Assembly: GCA_049965515.1 (NCBI GenBank) | Contig: JBMFWG010000001.1 | Span: forward strand, 62,001-126,000 | Direction: 5' to 3' | Source of the DNA: UBA4572 sp049965515 | GTDB taxonomy: Bacteria > Nitrospirota > Leptospirillia > Leptospirillales > Leptospirillaceae | Length of the DNA: 64,000 nucleotides | In this document: piece after piece, positions 27,721-36,347 of the stretch | Layout: every line of letters begins with the position of its first letter | Numbering within the stretch: position 1 is the stretch's first letter | Program-made: the position numbers and the translations under genes | Notes under the pieces: model-generated | Databases searched by the model: none | Seen by the model: the letters and a program-made list of their open reading frames with translations, nothing else | What the model was told of the DNA's origin: nothing

Positions 27721-28389
27721 ATGACAGAACCAACCTTGGCAAATGGATCGGACCGGGAGAAGACCCCGACGGCGGGGACTTCGGCGACCGGAAACTCTGC
27801 GCAGGCAAATGGGCAGGAGGGACGGGAAAAAAAACCAGGAGCCCCCCAAAAAAAGGGGGCTTCCTCGAAGGGGGGAGAGTTCGAAGAGCTCTATAGCCCC
27901 TCCCGACCCCGCGAGGAACAGGGGTTTAGCCCAGTCACAATTGCCATCTATATTGTCGTCGGTCTCCTTCTTGTGGCCGGGATCGGCGGATCCATCATCG
28001 GACTGAAAACCGGGCCACTGGGGAAGCCCCACAAGCTTGTTTCCCAGCGAAGCATCAGTACAAGAACCACCTTTCGCGTGATTCAGGGAAATGGCTGGCG
28101 GCTCAATATGTCCATGCTGCTTTCTCCTTCGGTGGCTTACCTGAAATACACCCTTGAAGGCAATGGACCGATCAAGATGCAAATGCTTGGGGCCAAGTAC
28201 AAGATCGGGAACGGGGATATCGTTCCCCTCAAACTCCCGCCAGCCTACCTCATGTTCGAGCCTCTTGCCCCCAAGGAGGAAACTTCACGAGCCTTCTGGC
28301 TTGGGGGATCTCCCGTTTACTCGATCACAATCCTCATGAGGATTGATGATGGCCACGAAATCCGGAACGAATCCGTCACATTTGACTAG
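27721..28389 (+). CDS. Membrane-anchored protein with disordered N-terminus, unknown
   Basis: 222 residues. The first 70 are Gly/Ser/Pro/Lys-rich and probably disordered and cytoplasmic; one membrane helix (about residues 74-95, VTIAIYIVVGLLLVAG) leads to a beta-rich outer domain of about 125 residues. No family recognised. Its stop codon shares the palindrome CTAG with the stop of the convergent DUF167 gene. Confidence 0.68.
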   Translation: MTEPTLANGSDREKTPTAGTSATGNSAQANGQEGREKKPGAPQKKGASSKGGEFEELYSPSRPREEQGFSPVTIAIYIVVGLLLVAGIGGSIIGLKTGPLGKPHKLVSQRSISTRTTFRVIQGNGWRLNMSMLLSPSVAYLKYTLEGNGPIKMQMLGAKYKIGNGDIVPLKLPPAYLMFEPLAPKEETSRAFWLGGSPVYSITILMRIDDGHEIRNESVTFD

Positions 28390-28670
28390 TGTGGCGGGGA
28401 TGTTTGACTCCGCAGGCGCTTGACTCCTATAGACTCATCAATCCCCCTCACCGAAAGACGCTTGATACGGCTGGTGTGGCCCGAAACCAGCGAGATTGAT
28501 GAGGGGGAGACTCCAAGATATTCGGCCAAAACCCTGAGCACGCCTTCATTGGCTTGCCCCTCCCGGGGGGGCTCCTTAATTCCCACTACCCACTTGGGAG
28601 CGGTCCCGTCCGATGTTCCTCGTCGGAGGAACACACGAGATTGCCCAGGCTTGACCTCAATGACGAGCAT
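28386..28670 (-). CDS. DUF167 (YggU-type) protein
   Basis: The core begins MLVIEVKPGQSRVFLRRG and continues with ANEGVLRVLAEYLGVSPSSISLVSGHTSRIKRLSV, a clear DUF167 pattern; the family's biochemical role is unknown. I place the start at the ATG 28670 (94 residues). An ATG at 28796 would add 42 residues and overlap divIVA by 86 bases. DUF167 genes often end yggS-proC-yggT-divIVA runs, as here. Confidence 0.82.
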   Translation of the reverse strand: MLVIEVKPGQSRVFLRRGTSDGTAPKWVVGIKEPPREGQANEGVLRVLAEYLGVSPSSISLVSGHTSRIKRLSVRGIDESIGVKRLRSQTSPPH

Positions 28671-28710
28671 CCACCCGGAGCTCTCTTTTCCCGTCCCTGA
28701 CTTCTTGTCC

Positions 28711-29244
28711 TTAGGGGAGGCGTTCTTCGATTCCCGGACCCTTGCCAAGGTCTGAAACCCCCTTTTCCCATCGGTCCATGGCCGCGTAAAGCGCATCCAT
28801 CTCTCCTCTGAGCCGAGACAGAGTCAGAGAAAGCTCCTGCCTGAGGCGTCCCCTCCCCTCCTCAAAGGTTCCTGCACGTTCCCGGGCCGCCCGGAGAATC
28901 ACCTCAACCTCCTCCTCGGCCTTCCGGATCAGTTCTTCCGCCTCACTACGGGCTTCCCGAATGATCTGGTCCGCCTCCCGGCGAGCCACAGACTTCCATT
29001 CTTCGGCGGCACTCTGGGCCGCCACGAGCGTTGCCCCCAAACTTTCCTCCCGCTTCCGAAGTGACTCTTTCTCCTCCTCAAGGTCCTCGACACGAGTGGT
29101 CAACGCGGAAACCTTGTCGAGAATCTCGGAGATCTCATCAAAAAGAGTGTGGAGGAAGTCGTCAACCTCCTGGGGAGAATACCCTCGAAGGCTCTTGGAA
29201 AATTCGTGAGTCCGTAACTCGGTCAGGCGGGTATGGTCAATCAT
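28711..29244 (-). CDS. divIVA: DivIVA-family cell-pole/division protein
   Basis: 177 residues from the ATG at 29244 with AGGAG six bases upstream. The N-terminal membrane-binding region (HEFSKSLRGYSPQEVDDFL) is the DivIVA signature and is followed by a long heptad-rich coiled coil with many Glu and Arg. DivIVA proteins bind curved membrane at poles and septa. In this position downstream of ftsZ and yggT its role is likely envelope or division related. Confidence 0.9.
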   Translation of the reverse strand: MIDHTRLTELRTHEFSKSLRGYSPQEVDDFLHTLFDEISEILDKVSALTTRVEDLEEEKESLRKREESLGATLVAAQSAAEEWKSVARREADQIIREARSEAEELIRKAEEEVEVILRAARERAGTFEEGRGRLRQELSLTLSRLRGEMDALYAAMDRWEKGVSDLGKGPGIEERLP

Positions 29245-29293
29245 GTGGACTCCTCTCTCGTCAGGACATCGGGCAAGGGCCGTCCACAAAGTT

Positions 29294-29530
29294 TCAATAG
29301 ACGAACCGCTCGATCGCCTGGATGATGAAAATAAGGATCAGGGGAGAAAGATCAAGCCCTCCCATTTTTTCCGGGGGAACAAGGCGGCGGATTGGGTGGA
29401 GAAAGGGTTCGGTCACGTAGTCCATGAACCGGATGATAGGATTATTCGGATCCGGCCGGACCCAGGAAAGAAGGGCCCGAATAATGACAATCCAGGTAAA
29501 CGCATTAAGAATATCAGTAAAGAGAGAAAT
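29294..29530 (-). CDS. yggT: YggT-family membrane protein with apparent ATT start
   Basis: 78 residues: a membrane helix, the conserved ALLSWVRPDPNNPIIRFMDY and TEPFLHPIRRLVPP, then a second helix, ending in AIERFVY. No ATG, GTG or TTG lies between the upstream in-frame TAA (29545-29547) and the conserved N-terminus. An ATT at 29528-29530 has a full AAGGAGG five bases upstream and puts the start exactly where the family begins. It lies 15 bases after proC. Confidence 0.85.
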   Translation of the reverse strand: MSLFTDILNAFTWIVIIRALLSWVRPDPNNPIIRFMDYVTEPFLHPIRRLVPPEKMGGLDLSPLILIFIIQAIERFVY

Positions 29531-29545
29531 GGAAGCCTCCTTGAT

Positions 29546-30427
29546 TTATGAACGGGATAGTGTCCGTGAGCGCTCGGCCATCGCATGAACAGCCTCGATC
29601 AGGGCCCCCCGGACCCCCCTCTTCTCAAGAAGTGCCAATCCTTCGATGGTTGTCCCCGAGGGGGAAGCGACTCGGGATTTGAGGGACTCCGGGAGGATCC
29701 CCCGGTCAGCCATCAAGGCGCCGGCACCATAGATCGCCCAGGATGAGAGAAGCGTTGCTGTTTCGCGTGAAAGACCTTCCCTGACACCTCCATCCGCCAG
29801 GGCTTCCGCCACCAGAGCCAAAAGACCCGGCCCTGAGCCGGCAAGAGCCGTGGCGGCATCGAAGGACTCCTCCGGTAACCACAGCGCCCGCCCGATACCG
29901 GCAAAGAGGGCATAAATGGAGCTTTGCTCTCCATGAATGACATCGGATCCAGCCGCCAGAAGAGTCATCCCCTTCCCTGCCGAAAGAGCCAGATTGGTCA
30001 TTGCCCGCACCCAGCGAAGAGAGGGGTTTCCGGATTTGAGGCGATCCAGGCTCACCCCCGCCATGACCGACAGCGCGAGCGTCCCGGGAGGAAGCTGGGA
30101 GAGGACTGCGACAATCTCGCCTCCGGGACGAAGAAAGACACCCGGTTTGACTGCCAGAACGACCAGAGAGGGAGAAGGGTCCTTCCGGAGGGCTTCCGCA
30201 AGAGAAGGTGAAACAATGATTCCTTCCGATTTCAGGGCCTTCTGCGCCTCGGCACCGGGGTCGACAACGCGGACAGGCCCCCATGATCCCGCTTTTTCTC
30301 CCACCATGTGACGGGCAAGGACCCCGCCCATCTGACCTCCCCCCACGATGAGGACTGGCCCGGAAATCGCTCCCTCTCCTCCATTGGTTTTCTGTTTTTT
30401 GCCCACCGGCTTCTCCGCCTTACTCAC
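29546..30427 (-). CDS. proC: Pyrroline-5-carboxylate reductase
   Basis: 293 residues. An N-terminal Rossmann motif GGGQMGGVLARHM is preceded by about 25 extra residues; the C-terminal dimerisation domain has LAGSGPGLLALVAEALADGGVREGLSR and VASPSGTTIEGL. It performs the NADPH-dependent last step of proline synthesis. It overlaps yggS by four bases. Confidence 0.94.
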   Translation of the reverse strand: MSKAEKPVGKKQKTNGGEGAISGPVLIVGGGQMGGVLARHMVGEKAGSWGPVRVVDPGAEAQKALKSEGIIVSPSLAEALRKDPSPSLVVLAVKPGVFLRPGGEIVAVLSQLPPGTLALSVMAGVSLDRLKSGNPSLRWVRAMTNLALSAGKGMTLLAAGSDVIHGEQSSIYALFAGIGRALWLPEESFDAATALAGSGPGLLALVAEALADGGVREGLSRETATLLSSWAIYGAGALMADRGILPESLKSRVASPSGTTIEGLALLEKRGVRGALIEAVHAMAERSRTLSRS

Positions 30428-31140
30428 CGTAACATCCCCTCGAAAAGACGTCGTCCGATCCTGACCTCAGTCGATCCCCAGCGGATCGCTTCCCGATAGT
30501 CCTCCGACATTCCCATAGAGAGCGTTCCCATCGACGGGATCAATCGTCGGGACTCCTTAAACAGGGCGTTCCCCTCAGCAAAAACCTCCGAAGTCGAGGG
30601 GGCCTTGCCATCCCCGGGGATAGGCCCCATGACCATGAGCCCCTCGAGATGAAGACCCGGCAGAGACGCCAGGGTTTCAAGCGTTGTGAAAAGATTTTCG
30701 GGGAGAACCCCTGCCCGCCCGGGATTGCGGCAAACATTGACCTCCACCAGGACCTTCTGCAGGGTGCCAGTCTCCATTGCCAGCCGGGAGAGGGTGGCCC
30801 CATGAGAGAGGCTGTCGAGTGTATCGATACAGAAAAGCGGACGGTAAAACCGCTTGAGTGCCCTTCCCTGAATCGGACCGATAAAGTGCCAGAAGATGGA
30901 GGGCCAGAGAGTCTCTGGAAAGGCCAAAAGACGCTCATGCCAGCTCTCCCATCGATTCTCCGCGAGATGGTCAACCCCTGCAAAGACAAGGGCCCGAACC
31001 TCTTCTGGAGATCGGGTCTTTGTCACTCCGACAAGACGTGGGAGGTCGGATCGGCCAGAGGCCCGGGACACCTCCCGGATATCCTCTCGTATGGCCATAA
31101 CATTCTCGGCGATTGTCGGCACAGCTACGACCGGGGACAA
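30424..31140 (-). CDS. yggS: YggS/PLPBP pyridoxal-phosphate homeostasis protein
   Basis: 238 residues of the single-domain PLP-binding barrel family. LVGVTKTRSPEEVRAL holds the PLP lysine, and FHFIGPIQ-like WHFIGPIQGRALKR, LVEVNVCRNPGRAG and LSMGMSEDYREAIRWGSTEVRIG are signatures. It buffers PLP and amino-acid pools without known enzymatic activity. It overlaps pgeF by 16 bases. Confidence 0.94.
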   Translation of the reverse strand: MSPVVAVPTIAENVMAIREDIREVSRASGRSDLPRLVGVTKTRSPEEVRALVFAGVDHLAENRWESWHERLLAFPETLWPSIFWHFIGPIQGRALKRFYRPLFCIDTLDSLSHGATLSRLAMETGTLQKVLVEVNVCRNPGRAGVLPENLFTTLETLASLPGLHLEGLMVMGPIPGDGKAPSTSEVFAEGNALFKESRRLIPSMGTLSMGMSEDYREAIRWGSTEVRIGRRLFEGMLR

Positions 31141-31781
31141 ATATAGTTGAGCATTGATCGCCCCTTCCGATCAGCCCCCATCCCACGGTGGGAAAAGAAA
31201 AGATCCGGATGGCAGCGGGTACAAAGCGCCAAACTTCCAATATTCTCCACCGGAACGCCAGCCTCTCTCAACTGAAAGGCGACAAGCCCCCGAAGATCGA
31301 GTCGTAACTGTGATTCGGGACAATAGCCCGGAGTTCCCTCCCAAACAGCTGACCAGACCTCGGGGCCCACATCATAGCAGCATGGACCGATGCAGGGCCC
31401 CATCACCACGAGAACCTCACCAGGAAGAACCCCGGCCTCCCCGCACAATATCCGGAGTCCCTCCCGGACTATCCCGGCGGCAGCCCCTCGCCAGCCGGCA
31501 TGCAAGGCAGCGACATGATGCCCCGAAGGAGAGGCCAGGAGAACCGGAAGACAATCCGCTGTCCACACGCCGATTTTGCGGCCTCCCGGGCCGGAACAGA
31601 GCCCATCCCCCCACGGACGGGACTGACCCGGCCGACACTCCATCTCTGACACAACCACGGACTTGTGGACCTGGGACAGGGTCACAGTCTCTGGACGTCC
31701 CTGTGGATCATTTTCCCGAAGCCGCGTCCCGAATCCATGCTCAACACCCAACGACTGGAGGAGACAATGACGAAGATCCAT
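31125..31781 (-). CDS. pgeF: PgeF/YfiH-type laccase-domain protein
   Basis: 218 residues. The metal-site motifs TADCLPVLL, HAGWRGAAAGI and GPCIGPCCYDVG identify the DUF152/YfiH family. Members correct cell-wall precursor composition (PgeF) or act as purine nucleoside phosphorylases. Its first base is the last base of the ftsZ stop codon. Confidence 0.92.
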   Translation of the reverse strand: MDLRHCLLQSLGVEHGFGTRLRENDPQGRPETVTLSQVHKSVVVSEMECRPGQSRPWGDGLCSGPGGRKIGVWTADCLPVLLASPSGHHVAALHAGWRGAAAGIVREGLRILCGEAGVLPGEVLVVMGPCIGPCCYDVGPEVWSAVWEGTPGYCPESQLRLDLRGLVAFQLREAGVPVENIGSLALCTRCHPDLFFSHRGMGADRKGRSMLNYICPRS

Positions 31782-32962
31782 CAGGAATCGCCCCTCTTTC
31801 TCCAGATGGCAGGACGTTCGGAGTGACTCTCATCGGAGGGAGAGGCGGGGGCAGGGAGGTCTTTTAGCGGAAGGCGACCGAGAGTGGGAGCCTGGCGCCG
31901 GAGGTAGGTTGGCATCTCCTCCTGTCCCTCCGAAGGAGGAAAGACCTCTTCGATTCCTTCTTTTTCTTCTGGCTCAACCGGACGATCAAATCCTGTAGCG
32001 ATCACCGTGATAAAAATCTCATCCATGGGATGATCCTCAACCACTGTCCCAAAGATAAGATTGGCCGATCCCCTCTCCGCCTCCTCCTCGATCAGGCGGG
32101 AGGCCTCGGTGATCTCGTTGAGGGTCATATTGGATCCCCCCCGGAAATTCACGAGGATCCCCTTGGCCCCTCGAATCGAACTGTCCTCAAGAAGCGGGCT
32201 GTTGATGGCCGCACGAGCCGCCATCAGGGCACGATCAGGACCCGATGCCGTCCCGATTCCCATCACGGCGCGCCCCATGTTCGCCATCGTTGTCCGGACG
32301 TCGGCAAAGTCAAGGTTGATCAGACCCGGCCGGGTGATGATGTCGGAGATTCCCTGAACACCTTGCCGAAGTACATCGTCAGCCTTCTTGAAAGCATCGA
32401 TCAGGGGGGTTCCCCGATCGACAACCGATTCGAGACGGTCATTGGGGATGACAATGAGTGTGTCGGTATAGCGCCGAAGCTCTCGGAGACCCTCCTCGGC
32501 GTTTCGGCCCCGTTTTGGCCCTTCAAAGCCGAAGGGAGTCGTCACGACCGCTACCGTCAGGATTCCGGCCTCCCGAGCCACCTGGGCAATGACGGGGGCC
32601 GCACCCGTTCCCGTTCCGCCCCCCATCCCGGCGGTGACGAAGACCATGTCGGCTCCGACAACAACGCTCCGGATCTTCTCCATGTCTTCGATGGCCGAAC
32701 GCCGTCCGACTTCGGGATTGGCCCCGGCGCCAAGGCCCCGGCTGACAGCGCTGCCGATCTGAATTCGTTGGGCGTCGATCCGGTTGAGGGCCTGAACGTC
32801 GGTATTGACTGCCACAAACTCAACCCCTTTGAGGTCGGACTGGATCATCGAGCGAATAGCATTGCACCCGCCGCCCCCCACCCCAATAACAAGGATGCGG
32901 GCCCCCAGAATTCCCGACTGCTTATAATCGATGATGGGCTCTTCGCTCCACTCAGACTCCAT
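31781..32962 (-). CDS. ftsZ: Cell division protein FtsZ
   Basis: 393 residues from the ATG at 32962 (a longer frame overlaps ftsA). The tubulin-like GTPase domain has ILVIGVGGGGCNAI, GGGTGTGAAP and VDLGLINLDFADV-like NLDFADVRT. A variable linker and a basic/Gln-rich C-terminal end (RRQAPTLGRLP and beyond) follow. It forms the Z ring. It lies 47 bases downstream of ftsA. Confidence 0.97.
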   Translation of the reverse strand: MESEWSEEPIIDYKQSGILGARILVIGVGGGGCNAIRSMIQSDLKGVEFVAVNTDVQALNRIDAQRIQIGSAVSRGLGAGANPEVGRRSAIEDMEKIRSVVVGADMVFVTAGMGGGTGTGAAPVIAQVAREAGILTVAVVTTPFGFEGPKRGRNAEEGLRELRRYTDTLIVIPNDRLESVVDRGTPLIDAFKKADDVLRQGVQGISDIITRPGLINLDFADVRTTMANMGRAVMGIGTASGPDRALMAARAAINSPLLEDSSIRGAKGILVNFRGGSNMTLNEITEASRLIEEEAERGSANLIFGTVVEDHPMDEIFITVIATGFDRPVEPEEKEGIEEVFPPSEGQEEMPTYLRRQAPTLGRLPLKDLPAPASPSDESHSERPAIWRKRGDS

Positions 32963-33009
32963 GATGCCTCTCCCCACAGTCCGGCTGAACTCTCCCGGAG
33001 CAACGTCTT

Positions 33010-34296
33010 CTAAATGATTTCCCTGAGCCAATTCCAGAGACGAACCCCGGCGGGAGGTCCTTCCCGCACCTTTTTCACCGTTGCGGGAGGAGCCACATCA
33101 CCAACCGGCAACTCCCGCACGGGAACATCTGAGGGACTCCACTGGTCTCTGGCAAAATAAAGAAGCCCGACCGCCGAGGCGAACTCAGGCCCGGACGTCT
33201 GATCTACAAGGCCTTGCACCCGCTCTCCCGGATAGCCCACCGAGACAGGCATTTCAAAGATCTTTTCCGCAAAAGAGACAATATTCGGCATTTTGGCCAC
33301 CCCTCCCGTCAGGACCACCCCGCGGGCCAGGAAAGCCCCCTGACGAAGACGGTCGAGATCGGACTTGACCTTCCTCAGGATCTCCTCAAGACGGGCCTCG
33401 ACAACCTCCCGAACCTGGACCCGCCGCCCGGCTGCCGACATGGCATCATCGGACAAGGCAGGAGCGTCTTCCTCCTCCGAGGCGGGAAGCTCATGATGGC
33501 CGGGGGTACTAAAGACCTCCCGCTTGATCCTCTCCGCATCGGCCTGGGAAATCCGGAGAACAGCGGCAAGGTCCTTTGTCATTGCCGCCCCTCCAAGAGG
33601 AACCACACGAACTCCCGAGAGCGCCCCATTCTGATAGAGGACCATCCCTGTCGTTCCCCCGCCGATATCCACAACACAGACCCCCAGCTCCTTGTCGTCC
33701 TCCGTCAAAACCGCCCGGGCGCTGGCCAGAGGCTGAAGAATAAGATCCCCCTCCCTGACGCTGAGGCCGGCACGCTCGACGCTTCTCTTCAGGTTGGCCA
33801 GAACCATATCCGACCCGCGGATGACATGAACCTGGGCCTCAAGCCTTGCGCCCACCATCCCCACCGGATTGAGAATTCCTCCCTGCTCATCAATGCGATA
33901 GCCCTTGGGGATTGTGTGAAGCAGCTCAGAGGGAGCGCACCCCATCATCGTCCGGGCCTCCTGAAGGATGCGATCAATATCGGATTCCTGAACTTCGCGA
34001 TCCTTGAGGGCGATCATGACCCGCTGATCCTGCCCCTCGATCTCTCCCCCCGCAAATCCCACAACCACGTGGGTTAAGGGATGGCTTGCCTTTCGTCCGG
34101 CTATTTCAACGGCTTTTCGTATGGCGGCGACTGTTTGCTGAACGTCCACGATCGTTCCATTTCTGATTCCATGGTGAGTGGAGGCGATTCCAATCCCGAC
34201 GATCTCAAACCGGTCTTCCTCGAGAGCCTGCCCGACAAGGGCGCAAACCTTCGTTGATCCAAGATCGATTGCTGCAAAAACCTGTTGGTCCGACAT
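33010..34296 (-). CDS. ftsA: Cell division protein FtsA
   Basis: 428 residues of the actin-like ATPase family: phosphate-1 FAAIDLGSTKVCALVG, phosphate-2 VVDIGGGTTGMVLY, VVLTGGVAKMPN, and a C-terminal amphipathic membrane helix (RLWNWLREII). It tethers FtsZ to the membrane. Unusually, a terminator-like hairpin and about 225 bases separate it from ftsQ. Confidence 0.96.
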   Translation of the reverse strand: MSDQQVFAAIDLGSTKVCALVGQALEEDRFEIVGIGIASTHHGIRNGTIVDVQQTVAAIRKAVEIAGRKASHPLTHVVVGFAGGEIEGQDQRVMIALKDREVQESDIDRILQEARTMMGCAPSELLHTIPKGYRIDEQGGILNPVGMVGARLEAQVHVIRGSDMVLANLKRSVERAGLSVREGDLILQPLASARAVLTEDDKELGVCVVDIGGGTTGMVLYQNGALSGVRVVPLGGAAMTKDLAAVLRISQADAERIKREVFSTPGHHELPASEEEDAPALSDDAMSAAGRRVQVREVVEARLEEILRKVKSDLDRLRQGAFLARGVVLTGGVAKMPNIVSFAEKIFEMPVSVGYPGERVQGLVDQTSGPEFASAVGLLYFARDQWSPSDVPVRELPVGDVAPPATVKKVREGPPAGVRLWNWLREII

Positions 34297-34490
34297 GGGA
34301 AATCCTCAAATCAATTTTGACTGTCTCGACAAATTGGAAACACCCTTAGTGCGTGCCCATTTTCGCATAAACCGGGGAGCGCCTCAACAGCAGGAAACTA
34401 CCAATAACGAGGCCAAGATAAAAAATAAGGTGAAGACGGACCCCAGATCCCTTGTACCGAAAAATAAGGTTTTTGTCCAAGGAGTGAGGA

Positions 34491-34516
34491 AAGAAAAACC
34501 GAGAGGATCTCTCGGT
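34491..34516 (-). terminator. Rho-independent terminator downstream of ftsQ
   Basis: On the minus strand an 8-bp stem ACCGAGAG/CTCTCGGT with a 3-base loop (34498-34516) is followed by TTTTTCTTT. It sits seven bases beyond the ftsQ stop. The remaining 34297-34490 leader of ftsA holds two copies of AAAAATAAGGT (34421-34431 and 34460-34470, plus-strand reading) and presumably a separate ftsA promoter, which I could not place with confidence. Confidence 0.65.
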
Positions 34517-34522
34517 GGAACG

Positions 34523-35380
34523 CTAGGATCGGGCCGAGGAATCTGATTTTTCGGGCTTTTTTGAGGGAGGATCAAGCACCGGCCGCAATATCAGCATTCC
34601 GGAAAAACGGAGGTCCACCGCTTCCGGAGATTTTCCGGAAACGAGCTCCTCCTTCTTTGTCATAAACGAATCGAAGAGTCGGAATGGAGCACATCCCAGA
34701 TCGGTTCCTAGAAGGAGGACGGGAGCTCCGTGACCCGGATAGTAGCGGATCTCATGGGGAGAATTCAGGCTGTACCAGCTTCCCTCGTTGGAGCCCCCCT
34801 TCCAACACCTTTGGACGGTGCGGATTGTCCGGATAAGCCGCCGGCCCACATTGTAGGGCAGTGGTGAACGGACAATCACCTGAGGGAGCGTCCCCGCCCC
34901 AGGGAGGCTTTCCCCTGAGAGAACCAGACCTCCGTCCACCAGAAACGATGAATGGGTTGGGGCCGCCTGAGGGCGTTGGGACTGAAAGGCCAAAAGCCCG
35001 TAAGAAGGAAGAAGGACTGCAACGGGGGTCTTCAGACGGACGCGAACGATGCGCCCTTCACCTGGCAGAAGTTTGATGCTTGCCCGCAAGATCCATGGAT
35101 GTTCTCGAACCAGGGACTCCAGAAGACTTCGGTTGGAGGAGGGAAGCGTCTTGAATGCCAGAGGAGTCACCCACCCCCGCACCGTATCGTCGGAGACAAC
35201 CGGAGGACCCAAAACGACGGTCCGGAGAAGATGGTGGGGCATGCGGGAGAGCCCCGTGACGACGACTCCCGCCCAGAATATCCAGAAAAGACCAAAGAGC
35301 ACATAGCGCCCGGATTTGGGACGGACCTTTCTCAACGGCCCAGTCTCCGCGATGGCGGGGTTGGGAGCCGAATGGTCCAT
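34523..35380 (-). CDS. ftsQ: Cell division protein FtsQ
   Basis: 285 residues: a basic cytoplasmic N-terminus, one membrane helix (about 27-47, LFGLFWIFWAGVVVTGL), a POTRA-like domain (LPSSNRSLLESLVREHPWILRASIKLLPGEGRIVRV) and the FtsQ-type beta region. It links FtsA-side and periplasmic division proteins. Its ATG shares one base with the ddl stop (TAATG). Confidence 0.88.
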   Translation of the reverse strand: MDHSAPNPAIAETGPLRKVRPKSGRYVLFGLFWIFWAGVVVTGLSRMPHHLLRTVVLGPPVVSDDTVRGWVTPLAFKTLPSSNRSLLESLVREHPWILRASIKLLPGEGRIVRVRLKTPVAVLLPSYGLLAFQSQRPQAAPTHSSFLVDGGLVLSGESLPGAGTLPQVIVRSPLPYNVGRRLIRTIRTVQRCWKGGSNEGSWYSLNSPHEIRYYPGHGAPVLLLGTDLGCAPFRLFDSFMTKKEELVSGKSPEAVDLRFSGMLILRPVLDPPSKKPEKSDSSARS

Positions 35381-36333
35381 TAGTGACCAGATACGGCTGG
35401 AAACTCCCTCTTTTCATCGAGGGAGGCCGTCGCAATAAGCTCGATGATCAGATCGGTAAAGGAAAGGCCTTCATGAGAGGCAATCTCCGGCAGAAGTGAT
35501 GTGGGGGTGAGTCCCGGGAGGGTATTAATCTCGAGAATGACAAAGACCCCTTCATCATTCAAGATCGTATCAAGCCGACAGGCGCCGCGCACATCAAGAA
35601 CCCGGCAGGCTTCAATGGTAATCCGTGAAAGTTCTGAGGACTCGTCCGGAGTCAGCGGGGCCGGACTGATATGGCGGGAGCCTCCGGGAACATACTTGGA
35701 GGCATAGGTATAAAATGGCTCGGCCTTGTCAGGAATAATCTCGATAGCCCCAAGATAGCGCCCGGAAAGGAGTGCGGACTGAATCTCCCGCCCCGGGATC
35801 AGCTGCTCCACAAGAACCCAGTGTGAATAGAGGCCGGCTTCGGAGACGGCGGCCGCAAGATCCTCGCGTCTCAAGACCCTCTTTACCCCAATCGAAGAAC
35901 CTGCGGCTTCAGGCTTGACCATATAGGGCGGGTCGAACGAGATAAAGTCCGGGTTAAAGGGTTCCTCCGTGCGATGGGCATAAGTCAGGGGGACCGCAAG
36001 GCCTCTTTCCCGAAAGAGGGCTCGCGAGCGCATCTTGGACATCCCGATCGCCGACGCGAGAACGCCCGAGCCAGTATAGGGAATCTTCATCGTTTCGAGA
36101 AAACCTTGCAGGGTTCCGTTTTCCCCCACGCCTCCATGAGTCGCCAGAAAGGCCACATCCGGAGAAAAGTCTGTCAGCGTTTTTGCCAGGGAACGATCCG
36201 CCTCGAACTCCCCAACATCAAAGCCGGCCTTTCGGAGGGCCTCAGCCACTGCCGTTCCAGAAATGCGGGAAATCTCGGCCTCATCGGAATCTCCTCCCGA
36301 GAGCACCGCTACCCGACGAACCCCTTTTGCCAT
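35380..36333 (-). CDS. ddl: D-alanine--D-alanine ligase
   Basis: 317 residues from the ATG at 36333 with GGGAG six bases upstream; an earlier start at 36360 overlaps murB. ATP-grasp fold with AVLSGGDSDEAEIS, THGGVGENGTLQG, YTGSGVLASAIGMSK and EINTLPGLTPTSLLPEIA. It makes the D-Ala-D-Ala dipeptide used by MurF. Confidence 0.94.
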   Translation of the reverse strand: MAKGVRRVAVLSGGDSDEAEISRISGTAVAEALRKAGFDVGEFEADRSLAKTLTDFSPDVAFLATHGGVGENGTLQGFLETMKIPYTGSGVLASAIGMSKMRSRALFRERGLAVPLTYAHRTEEPFNPDFISFDPPYMVKPEAAGSSIGVKRVLRREDLAAAVSEAGLYSHWVLVEQLIPGREIQSALLSGRYLGAIEIIPDKAEPFYTYASKYVPGGSRHISPAPLTPDESSELSRITIEACRVLDVRGACRLDTILNDEGVFVILEINTLPGLTPTSLLPEIASHEGLSFTDLIIELIATASLDEKREFPAVSGH

Positions 36334-36347
36334 CAGAGACTCCCGGC

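Noticed and set aside
27621..27896. A 91-codon plus-strand frame before the unknown membrane protein
   Set aside because: It overlaps the better-supported gene at 27721 out of frame, has no Shine-Dalgarno and no recognisable protein features.
34384..34575. A 63-codon minus-strand frame in the ftsQ-ftsA gap with a hydrophobic end
   Set aside because: It starts inside ftsQ, crosses the terminator hairpin and lacks a ribosome binding site, so it is unlikely to be translated.
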